Shown here in pieces: positions 17,585 through 26,367 of a DNA stretch of 64,000 nucleotides (within the stretch, counting starts at the first letter, position 1; each line of letters opens with the position of its first letter). Position numbers and translations under genes: made by a program. The DNA comes from Bacillota bacterium LX-D (GTDB lineage Bacteria; Bacillota; DUOV01; Zhaonellaceae). Where the stretch lies: positions 248,001 to 312,000 of the forward strand of contig JAVLUO010000001.1 of NCBI GenBank assembly GCA_031628995.1, given 5' to 3'. Under the pieces are notes generated by a model. That model made no database searches. It was given only the letters and a program-made list of their open reading frames with translations, and had not been told where the DNA came from.

Positions 17585-19903
17585 TTACCCCTTTCTAATG
17601 AAACCAGTTTCCAAATGATAAAAATCATTCAACTGTTCTTTGGAAATTAAATAAAAATCTTCCACCTGGGAAAGACCTGCAGTATCTTTTTCAGTAACAT
17701 TTATTACATATTCCATAAATTCTTTTTTAAACTCGCTGAAAGCCTCTTTTTGTTGCCATGCTTCTTTTTCATTAATCATAGCAAGATATTTTTGCCAGAG
17801 TTTTTCAGCCTCAGCATCAAGCTGAATAAATACTGGAGTCTTGGGCAAATCCTCAATGAGCTGGAAACTGCGGGATACAGTATCATGTTCCAACCTCCCA
17901 GCCAAGTCAATCAGTTTTTTGTCTTCTTCCGACCGTTTTATCTTTAACTTTTCGAAATACTTATTGTTCAAGAGCCAGTAATCTTGTTCCGGCACTTCGC
18001 TAGCCCCATTAAGACATTCCTGTGTTGCCAAGAGTAGAATGGGGTCATAGATCATAAATGCAAAGTCCTTACCTTTATCATTTAAAAGCCGGAAAATATA
18101 GACTTGTTCAGCTTCACTACGATTCCAATGCCGGTTACACCTACCTGCGACTTGATTAATAGCATCTAAAGGTCCAAAATCTCTTATAACCAAACCTACG
18201 TCTAGATCTACACCAGCCTCAATCAATTGAGTTGTGACAATCAATTTAGGTTTTTGCTTCTTATTTTTCTTATCCTTTAGCTGCTTAAGCCGTTCCGTTC
18301 TTTCTTTGGGAACTACATAACTTGAAAGGTAGAAATAATCCCTTTGATATTCCTTATCCTTTAAATAATCATAAACCTGAGCTGCACTTTGAATGGTATT
18401 TAAAACTATTAAGATGTCTTTATTATTATTTTGTTCAATTAAACATTCTAAATGGTGATAAAAATCCTGTAGTAAAAGTGGCTTAGTATGATAAAGTTTT
18501 AATTTAGTTCGGTTAACTTTTTGAAAGTAAGCTTGGGGCTTAGTGATTAAGTTCTTAATCTCGCTCTGATCAAAAATCAATGGTAGTGTAGCTGTGACTA
18601 AAATAATGTGGCATTGCAATTCCTGCGCCAGGGTTTTTAGCACTTTTCGAATAAAACACCAGTACTTAACCGGAATAGCTTGGACTTCATCAAGAATAAT
18701 TACTGCATTTTTCAGTCTGTGTAGCTTTATGAGTTGGCGATTTCCGTTTCCAGCCAAGGTATGAAATAGTTGCACAAAGGTTGTAACAATAAGTTCTGAT
18801 TCCCAGGCTTGTATTAAAAACCGGCTTTCATCAGGATTCCATTCTTGCTCAGCATCCTTATAGTCTTTTGCAGCTAAATAGTGATGTTTAATTAATTCAC
18901 TACTGGTAGGAAGCCTCTTACTATAGTTTTCAATTACCTCTTCAAAAACTTGATAATTTTGATCAATTACACTGGTAAATGGCAGGCAGTAAATTATAGG
19001 ACCTGATTTGTTCAGCAATTCTTTAATCCTATAGGCAACAGCCAGCGAAGTAAGGGTTTTTCCCGTCCCCGTTGGCATGTTTAAACTCAACAGTGGGTTA
19101 TCCAGAAATTTTTCAACATTTCTGAGTGCTTCTTGGTATAACTCCTCACGCATTATATCCAATGTAGAATCCCCATTAAATTTCTTTTTATAATGTTCTA
19201 TCATTGGTATCTTGCTACCGTCACCCTGCGCCAAGCTTGGTTTCCGGCCTTGCAAGATAACTGAACCTTTATCGCTAGCCACTAATGCTGAAAAGAAAAG
19301 TTTATGTAAATAATACAGTGGCATCCCGGAATAATCCAAAAGCTTGTCCCAGCTCTTCCAGACAGTTTTACGTAGTTTTAACAATACTTCTTTATTCCAC
19401 TGATATTCAACCGGAATTTCGCTTTCAGCTATAATTGCTAAAACTTCCGCTATATCCAAAGAACCAAGCTGCTTTTCAAGAACATCTTCATCCGCATCGG
19501 TTTCTAAAATATTTTCAGCATTGCCTATAGCACCATGATGCTTCCGTACTACTAGGTAAGCCAATACACCAACTAACTTTACCAGCTCTGGGTCGCATTT
19601 ATTTTGAGTACCATATTGCTGCACCAAATCCCAGGTGATCATGGCCGATAGTTCACTATGATTAGTAACTGCGGTTTTAAAACTAGGATCTTCTAACCTT
19701 TTTTGGAAGTATGTAGTTGCCTTTCCTAGATCGTGCCCAAGGCCAATAAGATAAGAAACGTTTTTTAAAAAGCCAGCAGGGATTCCCAACGACGGTAAGA
19801 CATCCAACATTTTTTCACGGCAACTATTAGCTGTTTGCAAAGCATGGTCAACTAATAGTTCATCAGGCCTAGCTTTAAGTCTAAAGGAATATGATGTTTT
19901 CAC
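17585..19903 (-). CDS. cas3: CRISPR-associated nuclease-helicase Cas3 (HD domain fused)
   Basis: Recruited by Cascade to nick and degrade target DNA. The 772-residue protein has an N-terminal HD nuclease domain (VDHALQTA, GLGHDLGKA, VVRKHHGA). The SF2 helicase core follows: Walker A NMPTGTGKT, DEAD-box variant ILDEVQAIP, and motif VI DAINQVAGRCNRH. The frame is open up to an ATG at 20071, but that would overlap cas5 by 191 bases. I place the start at GTG 19903 (VKTSYSFRLKARPDEL), a 23-base overlap that fits this tightly packed operon. Confidence 0.93.
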   Translation of the reverse strand: MKTSYSFRLKARPDELLVDHALQTANSCREKMLDVLPSLGIPAGFLKNVSYLIGLGHDLGKATTYFQKRLEDPSFKTAVTNHSELSAMITWDLVQQYGTQNKCDPELVKLVGVLAYLVVRKHHGAIGNAENILETDADEDVLEKQLGSLDIAEVLAIIAESEIPVEYQWNKEVLLKLRKTVWKSWDKLLDYSGMPLYYLHKLFFSALVASDKGSVILQGRKPSLAQGDGSKIPMIEHYKKKFNGDSTLDIMREELYQEALRNVEKFLDNPLLSLNMPTGTGKTLTSLAVAYRIKELLNKSGPIIYCLPFTSVIDQNYQVFEEVIENYSKRLPTSSELIKHHYLAAKDYKDAEQEWNPDESRFLIQAWESELIVTTFVQLFHTLAGNGNRQLIKLHRLKNAVIILDEVQAIPVKYWCFIRKVLKTLAQELQCHIILVTATLPLIFDQSEIKNLITKPQAYFQKVNRTKLKLYHTKPLLLQDFYHHLECLIEQNNNKDILIVLNTIQSAAQVYDYLKDKEYQRDYFYLSSYVVPKERTERLKQLKDKKNKKQKPKLIVTTQLIEAGVDLDVGLVIRDFGPLDAINQVAGRCNRHWNRSEAEQVYIFRLLNDKGKDFAFMIYDPILLLATQECLNGASEVPEQDYWLLNNKYFEKLKIKRSEEDKKLIDLAGRLEHDTVSRSFQLIEDLPKTPVFIQLDAEAEKLWQKYLAMINEKEAWQQKEAFSEFKKEFMEYVINVTEKDTAGLSQVEDFYLISKEQLNDFYHLETGFIRKG

Positions 19904-20606
19904 CGTTGCCCACCTGCCAGTACTTATTAGGTGTACACTTAATTGCCTTACCTTTTCTTTCGAAAAGTACTTTGGCAAATTCGTTAACAACCCGTTGATT
20001 TCCCCGTTCAAAATCGTTAGGCATAGTTTCTTTGAAATATTCTCCCCGTTGATCTGGGTCATCCTGGTCAAAATTTATGGGGAATTTATCGTGCAATGGA
20101 AGCACTGAATGGATAGGTACTTCTACACCCCCGTTAACTTCCCGAATAGCTAATTCACCTATGTATTCTATATGGGCTAAATACTCACTTAAACCCAGAT
20201 AAGGTGTATAAAAGCTTTGACCTCGTTCCAAAAACCCTTGCAAATTTTGATACATTTCCTGATCAGTGTGGTAAAAGTAAATGCGGTAATGTGGTTTCTT
20301 AACCAATTCTTGTTTTACTTGAGTACGCTCCCTAATTTGCGCAAACATTTTTGCAGTTTTGGTATTTATAAAATTTAAGCCAATTCGAAACTTCCTAATA
20401 GGATTAATTATACGGACAGCGATACTGGCTCTATCTTTAGTAAAATAATCATAGTATTGGGTTTTATCTAAACCGATGACAGCAGCAATTAACCCTGCTG
20501 TGGTAGTCCGGGGAGGTATTGAGTAACTTAGCGGGGAGGATGTGGTATAGATCTTTCGAAAATGTGCCCAATCCCCCCTTACCTCAAAGACGAGGCATTT
20601 CTCCAT
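19881..20606 (-). CDS. cas5b: Cascade subunit Cas5 (type I-B)
   Basis: Binds the crRNA 5' tag and caps the Cascade backbone. The 241-residue protein begins with the RAMP strand CLVFEVRGDWAHFRK, then SPLSYSIPPRTTTAGLIAAVIG, the hallmark of the Cas5h/Cas5b family, and YTPYLGLSEYLA. Its start is 12 bases after the cas7 stop and its end overlaps the inferred cas3 start. Confidence 0.93.
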   Translation of the reverse strand: MEKCLVFEVRGDWAHFRKIYTTSSPLSYSIPPRTTTAGLIAAVIGLDKTQYYDYFTKDRASIAVRIINPIRKFRIGLNFINTKTAKMFAQIRERTQVKQELVKKPHYRIYFYHTDQEMYQNLQGFLERGQSFYTPYLGLSEYLAHIEYIGELAIREVNGGVEVPIHSVLPLHDKFPINFDQDDPDQRGEYFKETMPNDFERGNQRVVNEFAKVLFERKGKAIKCTPNKYWQVGNGENIIFL

Positions 20607-20618
20607 GCTGCCACCCCC

Positions 20619-21545
20619 CTAGAATTGCATGACGTCCAATTTTATTCCCAAGTCACTTATAACCTTAGCCAATTCTATAGCTTGACCTTCCTTCTGAATC
20701 TGTAAACCTTCATCAACTTGCAATTTAATACCGGCAATGCGTTGTCTGTTCTTCTCCAGCTTATTCACTAAACCTGAGAAATCTAAGACAAAATCATCCA
20801 TTCCCCGTATTTCTCTTTCATCGGACTTGGAAGTGATTAATTTAATTCCGCTTAGTAAATCGCCTATGTGGTAAGAATGTTCTGCATAGTCAACCTTCAA
20901 CAATAATCTAGGCATTTGCCCGATCTTAGAGCGGGAAATCAAGTTTTTTGTCCCATTCCAAATTGCTTCCATGAGCAAATCCACATCTTGCTCTGCCAGA
21001 TTGGTATGTTGGGCAGCATTTTCATTAATGATGCCGTAAAAACCAATTAATGAGTAGGGAACAATATATTCCTCCCGGAAGGTTTTTTGCTTGCTGGATT
21101 CACCTGAGGCAAACGCACCCGTACCTTTAATGTAGGTCACTTCCACCTTATGCAAGGATCTTCCCATATTAAATTGCACCGGTCCTGTAAAAGTTACCGA
21201 ATTATTATTTAGCGGAATCGTAGCACCGAATAAACGCACATCAATGCATTTGTCCAAAACATTTTTCGCAACTTCCTGAGCATCTTTACCGAAGTCTGCA
21301 GACCGTTCTTTGCCTGATTGAATAGTTCCGTTCTCTTTAAATATCTCCCGGACAAAAATTTCTTGGCCTTTAAAATCATATAAATAGTCCCTTATTGTCC
21401 GTTTCAATCTAACATCAGTAACCAAGTTAATACCTGTTTCTTCATCCATCCGTGGCTTGTTCCCATCTAATGGATCACCATTAGGATTAGCGTCCTTAAT
21501 ATCGTACAGAAAAACTATTTCCGAGCGTTGCAATAAGTTACTCAT
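20619..21545 (-). CDS. cas7b: Cascade backbone subunit Cas7 (type I-B, Csh2)
   Basis: Multiple copies line the crRNA in Cascade. The 308-residue protein has the Csh2 opening EIVFLYDIKDANPNGDPL, the DVRLKRTIRDYL helix and the GPVQFNMGRSLHKVEV strand. I place the start at ATG 21545: GGAGG is suitably spaced and this start overlaps the cas8b stop by eight bases (ATGAGTAA). An upstream in-frame start at 21587 would add 14 atypical residues. Confidence 0.95.
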   Translation of the reverse strand: MSNLLQRSEIVFLYDIKDANPNGDPLDGNKPRMDEETGINLVTDVRLKRTIRDYLYDFKGQEIFVREIFKENGTIQSGKERSADFGKDAQEVAKNVLDKCIDVRLFGATIPLNNNSVTFTGPVQFNMGRSLHKVEVTYIKGTGAFASGESSKQKTFREEYIVPYSLIGFYGIINENAAQHTNLAEQDVDLLMEAIWNGTKNLISRSKIGQMPRLLLKVDYAEHSYHIGDLLSGIKLITSKSDEREIRGMDDFVLDFSGLVNKLEKNRQRIAGIKLQVDEGLQIQKEGQAIELAKVISDLGIKLDVMQF

Positions 21546-23439
21546 CTTCTTTACCCTCCTTAGCAAAGTTAAATAAATTCTTTCCATTCATCCCTACAGC
21601 AACAAAAAAGCCAACTTCTTGCATAGTTAAGCGCCAGTCTTTACCGGCTGCCTGAATATACTTGGTCAGCAATTCAAATTCCATGCTACATGGGTAAAAC
21701 TCTTTTTCATAGGCCTCAACATAATCAAGAAATTTTGCCTGCAGTTTTCTATACAAATCACGGATGTCCTTTTCTTTTAAAGCCAGGCCTTTCATTTGAA
21801 TTTTAAAAGGCATTCTACCTAATGCTTTACGTTGAAAATTAATCAAGTGTTGCGAAAGGTATCCTACCATAAAACACGCCTTGGCACCAGGATGGTCATA
21901 AAGGCCGTTTTGATTGGCAAAAAAAGCGTCAAACATCGCCTCTACTGAAGGGAAGTCCTTAAGGTTATATTTTGAAGATTCATTCACTGGTTTTTCACCT
22001 CCATTTTTTAATAAATCGGGTAATAAACCCAGCCGACCTAAATAGGTAATGAGTTGGAAGTACCGCCAGGCAATAAAGTTGTCATAAAATTTTTTCTCCT
22101 CATTATCCGGGCGTTTAAACTGTTCGGAAATTTTCTCCATTAACCTGGTAAGTAAAAAATGTGCATTTATAGGCTTGTCCGCAATCAGCGAGTAAATGCT
22201 TTCTAAAAAGTAGCGGTTATGCGTTTTGTACGGAAATAGCTCATTAAAAATACCAAGATGGAGCCTGAAGGACTGTTCACCTTTTCCTACTGGGAAATTT
22301 TTAAACTGGTTCATTGAATTGACCTCTTTTAGCTTGCTGTAAATGTAATTAAGCCGGGAAGGTAGGACATCTTCAATGTTCAAAAGAATATTGAACACAG
22401 CGCCGCTTTGCTTTTCTTCAAAGAACATGAAGTTATATGTTACCTGTTGTCCAATAGAGCCCAAACTATCAATAATGTTTTCCTCTGCAAAGCGAATGCT
22501 TTCAACTTCAGACTGTTTTTTCTTGACAGTTCCACTATCTTCTTGCTTAGGAGTAAGTCTGGCTTCCAAACTTTTAAGCACCAGCTGCAAGTCCTCTATC
22601 CACAGTGTTTTTGGTATAATCATTAACTGCCTGTTGTAAAAAGACTTCGTCAAATGGCGTTCAACGTATTTTTTGCCAAGTTCCAGTTGTGTTCCACAAT
22701 TGAAACATACAGGGTAATTTTTCCACGCATCCTGTTGGCGAAATCCTCCGGCTACGTATCCTGGCTTATCCAAAGTATAAAATTGGAAGGTACTGGCAAA
22801 TCCGTATACTTCTTTTTTTTCGAGACATACGGCACATATTTTATTCTCTGATGCTGCAACCTTGCCATATTTTTCAGAAAAAAGCTTTTCACAATCGGCC
22901 TTGAATTTATCACGAAAGATATTCCAGTCGCCAACCCATTTTTCTTCGCCATCTTCAGCGATCATTAGAGAAATTATAACTTTAGTTCCTTCTTTACCTA
23001 ATTGTTTTTGTTTTTCCTGGATGTCAGCAATAATTTGTTTTTCCTCCGCTTCTAAAACCAGCTTAACCTTTTCCAGTTCTCCCTTTTCTTCATCATGCTT
23101 TTTTCCTGCAAATGAAAGAGCATCATTAACAGCTCTGATGATTTTATTTGGCACTGTTTTTGAAGCTTCAGTTAATTTTGCCGTAGGGGTTACATCTGCT
23201 CCACGGGCACCAGTGCCTGATCTGTACAAATACCGACCGATAGCCTCAGAACGGTAACCTCGATCCTCTATACCATTGTATCGGTAAGAGTCACCCTTTT
23301 TGCTTAATTTAATAAACAAAACTTTGCCATACTTACCCCCGTCACTGGGGTCCGCAGTAAAGATATCAAGAATTGTACCTTGATTTGCTCGTAAATGCGC
23401 TAATTCAATTTCCCCAATATTTTTAATTGCTTCAATCAT
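21538..23439 (-). CDS. cas8b: Cascade large subunit Cas8b (Csh1/TM1802 type)
   Basis: The PAM-sensing large subunit of type I-B Cascade. The 633-residue protein has a Zn-ribbon-like pair of cysteine motifs (ICAVCLEKK and PVCFNCGTQ), a long linker with a charged coiled-coil segment near residues 118-150, and a C-terminal helical domain, matching the TM1802-like Csh1 family. First gene of the cas operon; AAAGGAGGTGATTCC precedes ATG 23439, and a consensus promoter lies 44 bases upstream of the start. Confidence 0.88.
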   Translation of the reverse strand: MIEAIKNIGEIELAHLRANQGTILDIFTADPSDGGKYGKVLFIKLSKKGDSYRYNGIEDRGYRSEAIGRYLYRSGTGARGADVTPTAKLTEASKTVPNKIIRAVNDALSFAGKKHDEEKGELEKVKLVLEAEEKQIIADIQEKQKQLGKEGTKVIISLMIAEDGEEKWVGDWNIFRDKFKADCEKLFSEKYGKVAASENKICAVCLEKKEVYGFASTFQFYTLDKPGYVAGGFRQQDAWKNYPVCFNCGTQLELGKKYVERHLTKSFYNRQLMIIPKTLWIEDLQLVLKSLEARLTPKQEDSGTVKKKQSEVESIRFAEENIIDSLGSIGQQVTYNFMFFEEKQSGAVFNILLNIEDVLPSRLNYIYSKLKEVNSMNQFKNFPVGKGEQSFRLHLGIFNELFPYKTHNRYFLESIYSLIADKPINAHFLLTRLMEKISEQFKRPDNEEKKFYDNFIAWRYFQLITYLGRLGLLPDLLKNGGEKPVNESSKYNLKDFPSVEAMFDAFFANQNGLYDHPGAKACFMVGYLSQHLINFQRKALGRMPFKIQMKGLALKEKDIRDLYRKLQAKFLDYVEAYEKEFYPCSMEFELLTKYIQAAGKDWRLTMQEVGFFVAVGMNGKNLFNFAKEGKEDE

Positions 23440-23482
23440 GGAATCACCTCCTTTTAATTTTATAATGATTTATTTATCAATT

Positions 23483-23511
23483 ATTTTAGAATATGTTTCC
23501 ATTTCTGTCAA
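23483..23511 (-). promoter_or_regulatory. SigA-type promoter of the cas operon
   Basis: On the minus strand a perfect TTGACA (23506-23511) and TAAAAT (23483-23488) are exactly 17 bases apart and point at cas8b. All eight cas genes are tightly spaced, so this probably drives the whole operon. Confidence 0.8.
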
Positions 23512-23754
23512 TAATGTAATTAAAGTAAATTTATATTTAACTTGAGTATTTGTTATGTTACTATTTTTGTAAACTCTATATTAAAAAGGATTGAAATATT
23601 TTCTAATGCTTTGATGTAAAACTTTTGGTTCCAACAAAACAAGGTTTGTAAAATCAATTAGTAAAATGACCTGGCTTAAGCCCGGGTCATCTCTCTACCC
23701 ACGGTTAATACACTATTACAATTCTACAAATAAATTATTTATCAGCTACATTGC
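23512..23754. other. Non-coding interval upstream of the cas promoter
   Basis: AT-rich with no supported gene. A GC-rich hairpin, GACCTGG / CCGGGTC near 23668-23688, is the only structure; it may be a weak terminator without a clean T-tract. Confidence 0.4.
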
Positions 23755-23820
23755 ATTGGGGGGATTTCTCCCTCCTTCTCACCTCAGAACCGTACCTGTT
23801 GGTTTCCCAGCATACGGCTC
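23755..23820 (-). ncRNA. Orphan group II intron 3' end (domains V and VI)
   Basis: On the minus strand 23820-23787 is a 34-base hairpin, starting GAGCCGTATG and ending GTACGGTTC with a GAAA-type loop and a small bulge, which is the size and consensus of group II intron domain V including the AGC catalytic triad. The following GGAGGGAGAAATCCCCCC stem fits domain VI. No reverse-transcriptase ORF or 5' intron domains are present in the 200 bases upstream, so this is a decayed remnant. Confidence 0.7.
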
Positions 23821-23965
23821 AGGCATACTTTTTGTAAATGGCATAATAAAAAGATGAAAAGGTACAAAAAGGGCAATAAAAAATGCTCACTTTTTTACCT
23901 TCACAAGCATAAAGAAGTGACACAAAAACTGGAACAATTAAATAACAGTACGTTTTTAGTAGTTA

Positions 23966-24013
23966 AGAAAAAAAGATACCCTGCAAACCCTATAAAATCA
24001 AGGGTTGCAGGGT
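23966..24013 (-). terminator. Original guaA terminator, now separated from guaA by the integrated element
   Basis: ACCCTGCAAACCCT (23978-23991) pairs with AGGGTTGCAGGGT (24001-24013), with one bulge, and is followed on the minus strand by a T-rich run. It sits just beyond the left copy of the guaA 3' end, so before integration it would have terminated guaA. Confidence 0.75.
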
Positions 24014-24035
24014 TTTTATTTACTATTCCCACTCT
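24014..24035. repeat. attL: Left attachment site (duplicate of the guaA 3' end)
   Basis: A 22-bp sequence, TTTTATTTACTATTCCCACT plus CT, identical to 38629-38650. The right copy contains the last codons and stop of guaA. The two copies delimit the integrated element. Confidence 0.92.
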
Positions 24036-24197
24036 GTGATTATGTCTTTTTCAATATTTTCACCTATTGATTTTACTGCATTTCAAGCCATTATTTTTTC
24101 TATTTTCAATGAAAAAATATTGGCTTCAAAAATTTTGCGTATCATTTTCGTATCACTTTTTCACTCATTTATTATATTTTCTGTGGTGTCAGATATA
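24036..24197. other. Non-coding left edge of the element
   Basis: AT-rich 162 bases with no credible ORF. It may contain integrase or excisionase binding sites, but I cannot point to repeated arm sites. Confidence 0.35.
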
Positions 24198-24500
24198 TCA
24201 TTTTATAATCTTTGTTAAATCCATTCTTGAATTTATAATTCGGTGAATCTCGATTGTATCTTCTAACACAATATAAAATATTAAGTATTTATCAACTACC
24301 ATCTTTCTGTATCTAAAGCCTATTACATCTACTGGATATTCCTCATACATAAATGGGAATTCTTTTAAAGCATTAATTTTTTCTATAATTCTATCATATT
24401 GTTTTAAAGCTGTGCTTGGGTAGAATTGGGATAAATAATCAATCATATCACCCAAATCCACCTTTGCGGCAGGAAGCATTTTAATCTTATATTTTTTCAA
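24198..24500 (-). CDS. RelE/ParE-family toxin
   Basis: A 100-residue protein of the RelE/ParE fold: KMLPAAKVDLGDMIDYL at the start, FPFMYEEYPVDVIGFRYRKMVVDKYLIFY in the middle and a final strand IEIHRIINSR. RelE relatives cleave ribosome-bound mRNA and ParE relatives poison gyrase; sequence alone does not decide which. Its start overlaps the 3' end of the antitoxin gene by 14 bases, the usual coupling. Confidence 0.88.
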   Translation of the reverse strand: MKKYKIKMLPAAKVDLGDMIDYLSQFYPSTALKQYDRIIEKINALKEFPFMYEEYPVDVIGFRYRKMVVDKYLIFYIVLEDTIEIHRIINSRMDLTKIIK

Positions 24501-24768
24501 TGAGTTTCCCCCTCATTTCTTTTGAAACCTCATCAAAATCATATCTTACATCTGTTGATTTTGCTTCCAACGCAGCTTCTTTTAATTTTTCATAAATCAA
24601 AATGTCCATCTTAAGTCTTTCATAAGCTTCCATACTCATTACAACCATATCACCATAGCCATTCTTGGTCAAGAATACAGGTTCGGCGGTTTCATGAACA
24701 ACCCTCGAAATATCAGCAAAATTATTTCTTAAATCTGAAACTGGTCTGATATGCGGCATAATATTCAC
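24487..24768 (-). CDS. Phd/YefM-family antitoxin
   Basis: A 93-residue antitoxin. The N-terminal Phd/YefM domain (PHIRPVSDLRNNFADISR, then VFLTKNGYGDMVVMSMEAYE) dimerises and binds the operator, and the charged C-terminal part neutralises the toxin. GGGGTGAAT precedes ATG 24768. A 10-bp inverted repeat immediately upstream is a likely autoregulatory operator. The pair lies at the element's left end, where it could stabilise it. Confidence 0.9.
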   Translation of the reverse strand: MNIMPHIRPVSDLRNNFADISRVVHETAEPVFLTKNGYGDMVVMSMEAYERLKMDILIYEKLKEAALEAKSTDVRYDFDEVSKEMRGKLIEKI

Positions 24769-24775
24769 CCCTTAA

Positions 24776-24814
24776 TTAGTTTAGCATAATTTTATCATAA
24801 TTACGCTAAACTAA
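24776..24814. promoter_or_regulatory. Inverted repeat upstream of the antitoxin gene, probable autoregulatory operator
   Basis: TTAGTTTAGC (24776-24785) and GCTAAACTAA (24805-24814) form a perfect 10-bp inverted repeat starting 8 bases before the antitoxin ATG; Phd/YefM-toxin complexes typically repress through such palindromes. Confidence 0.65.
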
Positions 24815-24831
24815 CAACAAGTTTTTGAAAA

Positions 24832-25152
24832 TTAACTTTCAATATCCTTTACATTAAATGGGTCAGTTAAATCCTTGCCTTCAAACTTTTCCAAGAATTC
24901 CAATAATGCATTTCTTCTTACCTTCATGCTTCCAAGTTTTATAGCTGGTAGTAAACCTGCCTTAATTAAACTGTAAATGTAAGCTGAATTACATTTAACC
25001 AGTTCAGCAACTTCACTTACAGTATAAAGAATATCCTGTGATTCAGCATTATAAATGACAGTAACATTTTGAATATTACCTAAAAGGTTATGCCTTTTCA
25101 AATCATTAATAATTGATTCAGCAATTTGCTTTTCATCAATTTCTATTTTCAT
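24832..25152 (-). CDS. Helix-turn-helix protein of the excisionase/MerR-like type
   Basis: A 106-residue protein. The N-terminal half is charged and unassigned. Residues from about 42 form the excisionase-type winged HTH: VSEVAELVKCNSAYIYSLIKAGLLPAIKLGSMKVR. Such proteins assist integrase in excision or act as regulators. Near the left boundary, opposite the integrase, so it is a candidate excisionase or an activator; function is inferred. Confidence 0.7.
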   Translation of the reverse strand: MKIEIDEKQIAESIINDLKRHNLLGNIQNVTVIYNAESQDILYTVSEVAELVKCNSAYIYSLIKAGLLPAIKLGSMKVRRNALLEFLEKFEGKDLTDPFNVKDIES

Positions 25153-25281
25153 TGGCTTTAGATTCCTTTCTATTTTCCCTTATCATACCTTCAGAATCGC
25201 CCTAAATTCGCTTTAAAATGTTAAGGTAATAATTTTATCTCCTTTTATATTAAAATGCCTTAAAAACGATTTTAGAAGGTT

Positions 25282-25485
25282 TTAGCAATTTCTCAATGTT
25301 CCATCTTTTATTTTCTCAATAATAATTGTTTCTCCAATAGCTTCTAATTCATTAAAAGCTAATTCAACATCATTTTCAAAGCCTTCAGCTATTAAATCCG
25401 AATTTCCTAAATGCTTTTCCAATATATCACGAACAACTTGTTCATTATTTCTATCTTTTAACCAGTCTTTTGGAATATAGAACAT
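25282..25485 (-). CDS. Hypothetical protein, 67 residues
   Basis: Unrecognised small acidic protein beginning MFYIPKDWLKDRNNEQV. GGATGGTG precedes ATG 25485. It lies 13 bases after the next hypothetical gene and shares its transcript direction. No motif identified. Confidence 0.6.
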   Translation of the reverse strand: MFYIPKDWLKDRNNEQVVRDILEKHLGNSDLIAEGFENDVELAFNELEAIGETIIIEKIKDGTLRNC

Positions 25486-25498
25486 TATACACCATCCC

Positions 25499-25804
25499 TT
25501 AATACACTATATCATCAACATCATAAGTTGGAATTTTACCAATATCACCTTCAGTTTTAATTTCTATTGGTGAATCATCAAAGAATGTATTTTCAAGAAC
25601 ACTATAAGCTGCTAACAAACTATTTTCAGGCGGGTAATATGTTCCACCAATTGCAGGGCATTTTTTCAGCTTTGTAATAAAATCATTTTGTGCTTCTTGG
25701 TTAAATTCTCCATCAATTTCAATAGTCAATAAACCATCTTTCAGGAAACATTCAACCTGTCTTTCAACCCCCAGGTATTTACCTTTAGCAATTATTTTGG
25801 GCAT
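25499..25804 (-). CDS. Hypothetical protein, 101 residues
   Basis: Unrecognised. The N-terminal part alternates strands (KIIAKGKYLGVERQVECFLK, then LLTIEIDGEF) and the C-terminal part is acidic. GGGGTGAACCC precedes ATG 25804. It overlaps the preceding gene by 13 bases, so the two are probably coupled. Confidence 0.6.
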   Translation of the reverse strand: MPKIIAKGKYLGVERQVECFLKDGLLTIEIDGEFNQEAQNDFITKLKKCPAIGGTYYPPENSLLAAYSVLENTFFDDSPIEIKTEGDIGKIPTYDVDDIVY

Positions 25805-26118
25805 GGGTTCACCCCACTTTCTTCATAATCACATTCAACTTTGATTAAATGTTCACCATAAACAGTATAATATTCTTTATCAAGTTCAATTAATTCATCC
25901 TTGATATTTGGGGGACAATTATTTTTAATATCCAAGCCTTCTTTTCCCGCTATCAGGTATTCATCATATTTTGATAAATCAATCACCTTTGTTCCCCCTT
26001 GCATATATTCTTCAAATTCCTTTTTCAGTTCTTCAGGTGCATCATCTGTCAAATGCCAGTTGTCACATTCCATAATAAAATAAGGGGAATCTATAAAGCT
26101 TGGTCTTGGTTGTGACAT
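25792..26118 (-). CDS. Hypothetical protein, 108 residues
   Basis: Unrecognised acidic soluble protein beginning MSQPRPSFIDSPYFIMECDN. It has a cysteine near residue 19 and C-terminal cysteines (VECDYEE, NPCPK) but no clear metal site. First gene of a three-gene set lying after the terminators of the tail-gene operon. Confidence 0.6.
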   Translation of the reverse strand: MSQPRPSFIDSPYFIMECDNWHLTDDAPEELKKEFEEYMQGGTKVIDLSKYDEYLIAGKEGLDIKNNCPPNIKDELIELDKEYYTVYGEHLIKVECDYEESGVNPCPK

Positions 26119-26275
26119 ATTATTTCACCGTTCCTTTGAAAATTAACTTTCAAAAAATATTATAACATATTATTTCAAATATTTGGATATAAAATACCCT
26201 TGAAGCACATAAAGCAATTCAAAGGTATGTTGATAAAGATGAAAAGGAGTATACACAAATGATTATACCTTAAAT

Positions 26276-26306
26276 AAAAGGATGTAGTTATTACCGACAT
26301 CCTTTT
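26276..26306. terminator. Hairpin with perfect 10-bp stem
   Basis: AAAAGGATGT (26276-26285) pairs with ACATCCTTTT (26297-26306). The A and T tracts are part of the stem, so it could act in either direction. Confidence 0.6.
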
Positions 26307-26367
26307 ATATTCCAAATTCAAAAATCAGGAGTTCCCATTTTAGGATTGTGGTATCATTCACATAAAC

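Noticed and set aside
19904-20071. Extended N-terminus of Cas3
   Set aside because: The extension would be encoded fully inside cas5 in another frame, and the GTG at 19903 gives a normal Cas3 N-terminus.
23666-24218. Three short plus-strand ORFs in the interval around the intron remnant and attL
   Set aside because: They run through a hairpin, the intron domain V, the guaA terminator and att sequence, with no ribosome sites or protein-like composition.
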